Shown one piece after another: positions 60,481 through 64,000 of a stretch of DNA of 64,000 nucleotides (its first letter is position 1; each line of letters opens with the position of its first letter). The translations under genes were made by a program, and so were the position numbers. The stretch is from Litsea cubeba. Taxonomy: Eukaryota; Streptophyta; Magnoliopsida; Laurales; Lauraceae. The notes under the pieces were generated by a model. It saw nothing but the letters and a program-made list of their open reading frames with translations. It had not been told where the DNA came from and did not search any database. The stretch spans positions 14,680,087 to 14,744,086 of the forward strand of contig CM022945.1 of the NCBI GenBank assembly GCA_012931725.1, given 5' to 3'.

Positions 60481-61226
60481 TCAGGCACTTTGTGGTAGAT
60501 TAGGTATCCTAATATCAAATCCAACATATTTGTCATTACTAGCATCTAATCTAATGCATTTATTCCAATTTGAATGTTTTTAACTTATTTAGACAGTCCA
60601 TTTCAATGCCACGGTTCATATGGCAAAATGGCCAAAAGAGCCAACACTTGCGAAGATCTGACCACAACCTCCTCATACCTGGAACCAGTGAATCTTTTCT
60701 GCAAGCAACTTTGCTATAACATGGTCATTGGGTCATCACTGCAGGTGGTTGAGCTAGACTGGTGGAGAAATGAAACAAGATCTGTTGCTGTAACACCAGA
60801 GAGCCACATGAATGCAAGAGCACAGAAGGCACATTGGTGTCCAGTTTAAATATCTAGTCCACACAACAGAAGAACAATGCTTAGAACCCAAAGAGCGGTT
60901 GCTGAAATTCTGGAGAGCACTGCTACTGATATTTAGACAACGACAATCATTGAGCAAACTGGTGGCACATTTGGTCACTTGGCATGTGGAGATGTGAATA
61001 ACTCTTGGCCCCAAAGCCAGAATGCTCCAGCTGGTGAATGTGAACAGATCTTCTTTTAACATGCCATTTTTAGACTATCCTGACCTTTTTTTTTCCCTTG
61101 CTGGAGAATATCCTGACTTTATAGTAAGGGCATATGTTCACGGTGCATCCACCTGAAGAATCACTCAGATCTGCCACTCCTCTGCACCTGATAATCCCCC
61201 AACCTTCACAAATATTGTTCATGTGT

Positions 61227-63321
61227 TTATCTCGATCTGTTGGGTGTCTGTTTTACCCATAGAACTTGCTCGTCGATCCTACTAAGGTTCTCATCATCCA
61301 AACGCTTCCATGTCTTAATCCTCTCAACTCCCATCCATGCCTTCCGTCCGCTCTCAAGCTCTGCCAGTATTACCCTTGCTCTCCTTGGCCACCCCACTTT
61401 CCCATAACCATGATACCCGACGCCGCCGCCATAACAAAACCATATACCCTCCATCTCCCCACAGAAGTCATTGGTATGATCATGTCCCATGAATACTGCC
61501 TTCACATCTCCCATGGAGACCAGGGTTTGTAAAACTCCTGCGTTAACAAAGGAACAAGCAACTGCCTCCTGAAACTGGCCAACTATCTCTTTATACCAGA
61601 GCTGCCTGACCTCCGGAAATGGGATGTGAAAAAAAACCAGTGCTGGGGAGATGTGGGATGACAAATCAGTGCTTAATACTTTGCCCTGTCAGTAAGAAAA
61701 TCCCATATTTCCTTTCAGATGTTTTCTGGCCTGGACCAGACCTACAACATGTTAATGAAGGCTAAAAGTAGAAGTGGTCCTCCATACACCACATCATGCT
61801 GATATAAATGAAGCTAAGAGGTTCTGGCAATAGCATGCAAAGTGTCCTAGGGAACCTTATGAAAACCAATAAATGCATGTAAATTTGTGCAGTGTTACTA
61901 TAAATGGTTTTCCTTAGATGCACACATAGTAACTGATGATACTTGGATACTTTAAATGAGGTAACATATCATGTTGTATTGTATCTAATACTTCACTTTT
62001 TCGTGTAAAATCTACTTCCCTGCTATATCGATGGTGTGTCTGCCATTCCTATGCATATCTGGGCATCATAAATAGTAACTATATTATCTTTTGCCAGAAA
62101 ATATAGTAACTATATAGTTGTCGAGACATGGCAGATACTAGCAACAACAAACACACTTCCTCCAGAGAATCATAATACTCCAATTTGCATGTTTGAGATT
62201 AGCCATCCTCGTATGTCTTTACCAGGAGGGCCAACTCATTCACCAAAGACAAGGCACAATTGAACGTTAAACAGGCCGTCCAGATCATGTACTCCATTCT
62301 TGATAGTAGGGATATCATGGAAATCAAACTAAACCAACAACTGTATTGATGGCAATCAAATGGACAGTTTAGAAGAGGTGGGTGAAGTTGGATGGTTTGG
62401 ACCACCCAAATCAGTATGTTTTAGCCTATAACCTATCTCCAACAGCACAAGAATCTGAAGGGAAGGGTACAAAGACATCACTTTACGAGAAATCTACAAA
62501 AATTCCCCTCTATACACACTCCTCTTTTTCAAAAAATTAGAAAGACGACTCTTTCTGAAACATTTACAAAGTAACCCTCTACTTTTCAGAGTTTTTGAAA
62601 AAAAATCTTAATCACTGGAAATCCACAGAAACACACATCCATTTTTCTAAAACGACAAAAAACTCTTTTATGGGAAATTTTCATAAAAAACCCCTCCATT
62701 TTCCCAAAATCACGAGGAGTCGAGGACAACCTTCATTTGAGAACTTACATCATTTCAACAATGAGCCATCAGCAAAGTTGAAGATAGACAAGGAAAGCAT
62801 TTATCAAGACAAGGAAAGCATTTGTCATAAGTGCAGTGATTGCGGAATATGAGCAGTGATAGGTTATAACAATAATAACAAAAAGAAATCTCACCATACC
62901 TGAAAACCTTCAGAAATACTCCGAAGCCAACGGAGTTGAGATTCCTTGATCCATCCATATGTCCGAATCCCTCCAACAGTTTCTCTGTCCCCACTGTCAA
63001 GAAAGTAGAGATCAAGGATACTGGTATTGGCCAATTCTGAACCCAAGGCACCATTTACTTGGATGTTATAATTCCCAAAACCATCAATATGCTCATACTT
63101 CTCCTTGGCTTTAGAGAGGTAGCTAACAAATGGGTTAATCTGAGCGACAGAATAGTCCATGAGAGAGATAAATGACATTAGCTCTTCACGAGTCATAGTA
63201 GATTCCTGGTCATGGTTACCCAGTATTGCTGCCCAAGGAATTCGGGATTCTACGGCAGGCCTAAATGCTCCAATTAGAGACTCAGCAGCATCAGAAGTGC
63301 TTGGCCCAAATATGTTATCTC
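61227..63321 (-). CDS. PAP29: PAP29-like purple acid phosphatase, 3' part of gene
   Basis: Last two exons of a metallophosphoesterase of the plant purple acid phosphatase 28/29 type, often annotated as probable inactive. Exon 63321-62900 (enters with one base carried over) encodes GDNIFG, the metal motif GNHDQE, then HIDGFGNYNIQV, LDLYFLDSGD and YGWIKESQLRW. Exon 61685-61227 encodes ALVFFHIPFPE, the metal motif GHDHTNDFCG, CYGGGVGYHGYGKVGWPRRARV and IKTWKRLDDENLSRIDEQVLW before TAA. Together they make 292 residues with the frame kept across the GT-AG intron (61686-62899). The N-terminal region lies right of the window. No lesions. Substrate and true activity cannot be judged from this; PAP28 and PAP29 are not distinguished. 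Confidence 0.87.
62470..62720. repeat. Degenerate A/C-rich short-period repeat in PAP intron
   Basis: Repeated CCCCTC.ATTTTTC.AAAA and GGAAATTTTCATAAAAA-type phrases, related to the array at 60060-60480. Confidence 0.45.
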
Positions 63322-63819
63322 CTAGATGACAACAATAAAAAAGATGTTTATGAGAGATGCTTCAACTCTTTTTGTCAGAACATAAGAGCTAGATCTGAAT
63401 CCAAGTAAATGCCATCAACAAGCATTTGAATCTCCAGTGCAGCTGTTCTTTAACTTCCAATAACAATAATAAAAATGAAAAACAGTAATAACAAGAATAA
63501 TGATAGCATTTAATAAATAAATAGATAAGGATAGAACCCTACAATGAAAATAAAGAGTGACCACAAAGAAAAAAAAAACCATACATTTTTTATCTTTTCA
63601 AATTTTTAACAGATAAAAAGATAATTCATGAATCACTGATATCACAAAAAAAAAAAAAAAGCCAATAATTCTAACAATACCTCTCATTGTTCATTGCCAG
63701 AAGACATAATGTTGCAAAAACTTAAAGAAATTTCAGCAACTTCAGGACATTCTTCCAGCTATTGTACTAACAATAAATAACTGCAATCACTTGTGTGTGT
63801 TTTTTTAAACATTTCTCAG
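63322..63819. other. PAP intron DNA, nothing recognised
   Basis: A-rich intron sequence upstream of the first visible PAP exon; the preceding exon is not in the window. Confidence 0.5.
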
Positions 63820-64000
63820 TGACGTCAAGGTTAGGGGTATTTTGGTAATTATATTGGGATTTTCTTAGGGACCAAGAAAGACTTTCTTGTGGGCCAAGAA
63901 AGCGGGGATTCTATATTGATGTAATATGTAATCCTAGACTCTAAAAGATAGTGAGTGGAGAGTTTCTCTTTCCCGTGGACATAAGCACTCTTGGCGAACC
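63820..64000 (+). mobile_element. LTR fragment at the window edge
   Basis: GGGATTTTCTTAGG, a TATTGATGTAATATGTAATC core and TTTCCCGTGGACATAAGCAC followed by GGCGAACC match the R/U5 style of plant LTR retrotransposons, where CCGTGGACGTAGGC...GCCGAACC is common. The element continues beyond the window. Confidence 0.55.

Larger units (their letters stand above)
57923..61226. other. Gene-free stretch, PAP 3' flank
   Basis: Contains the second copy of the 330-bp direct repeat (about 59731-60070) and a 31-bp tandem duplication (TCATAGTTTGCAACATCAAC at about 59458 and 59489). It also holds A/C-rich degenerate short repeats (60060-60480) and a low-repeat segment at 60.57-61.06 kb with no recognisable product. 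Confidence 0.5.

Noticed and set aside
60574..61062. Possible exon on either strand
   Set aside because: Open frames of 90-100 codons on both strands, but no splice sites, motifs or family resemblance I can defend.
57792..63321. Orphan exon as the last exon of the PAP gene
   Set aside because: PAP already has a proper terminal exon with conserved end (IDEQVLW then stop), and the phases do not match.
1..64000. A novel multi-gene system or biosynthetic cluster
   Set aside because: The genes are unrelated single-copy plant genes separated by transposon debris; nothing suggests joint function.

Overview
The window is nuclear DNA of a flowering plant. The coding signal is short exons with GT-AG introns, often several kilobases long. 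The surrounding sequence is AT-rich and full of MITEs, Copia, TRIM, SINE and Helitron-like debris. The proteins are plant-type: a TT9/CLEC16A protein, an MNS-type Golgi mannosidase, eS28, a TIFY-CCT-GATA factor, a PAP29-like phosphatase and a G-type lectin receptor kinase relic. Many short repeats centred on GTGGGCCCCAC suggest an early-diverging lineage such as a magnoliid, but that is a low-confidence impression and nothing here fixes the taxon.

Layout, left to right. (1) 1-2.1 kb: an LTR-like segment and a Mutator-type MITE. (2) 2.1-9.0 kb, plus strand: the last seven exons of a TT9/GFS9 (CLEC16A family) gene whose 5' part lies left of the window. (3) 9.0-12.1 kb: diverged tandem repeats, a GC-rich hairpin and a G17 tract. 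(4) 12.1-28.8 kb, minus strand: a complete 14-exon class I alpha-1,2-mannosidase gene (MNS1/MNS2 type, 564 aa). Its introns hold an internally deleted Copia element, a Copia RNase H fragment, an intact TRIM with target duplication, a hAT-like element carrying a 92-bp minisatellite, and several MITEs. (5) 29-33.6 kb: a Helitron-like repeat with a nested MITE, a 265-bp tandem duplication and a disabled lectin receptor kinase. (6) 33.6-39.9 kb, plus strand: an RPS28 gene. Its promoter has a telo-box and a site II element, and its roughly 5.9-kb 5'-UTR intron contains a 2.3-kb foldback element. (7) 39.9-47.8 kb: gene-free repeat-rich DNA. (8) 47.8-54.8 kb, minus strand: a complete seven-exon ZIM-like GATA factor (337 aa). 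(9) 54.8-61.2 kb: repeats, a full tRNA-derived SINE and one orphan exon-like segment. (10) 61.2-63.3 kb, minus strand: the last two exons of a PAP29-like purple acid phosphatase; the 5' part is right of the window. (11) The window ends inside an LTR.

The genes are ordinary single-copy housekeeping and regulatory genes acting in unrelated pathways: vacuolar trafficking, N-glycan trimming in the Golgi, the 40S ribosome, transcription and a metallophosphoesterase. They do not form a functional cluster. The interest lies in how the transposons sit within their introns. All gene models were spliced by eye; phases and residue counts were checked by hand, but no transcript or database evidence was available.
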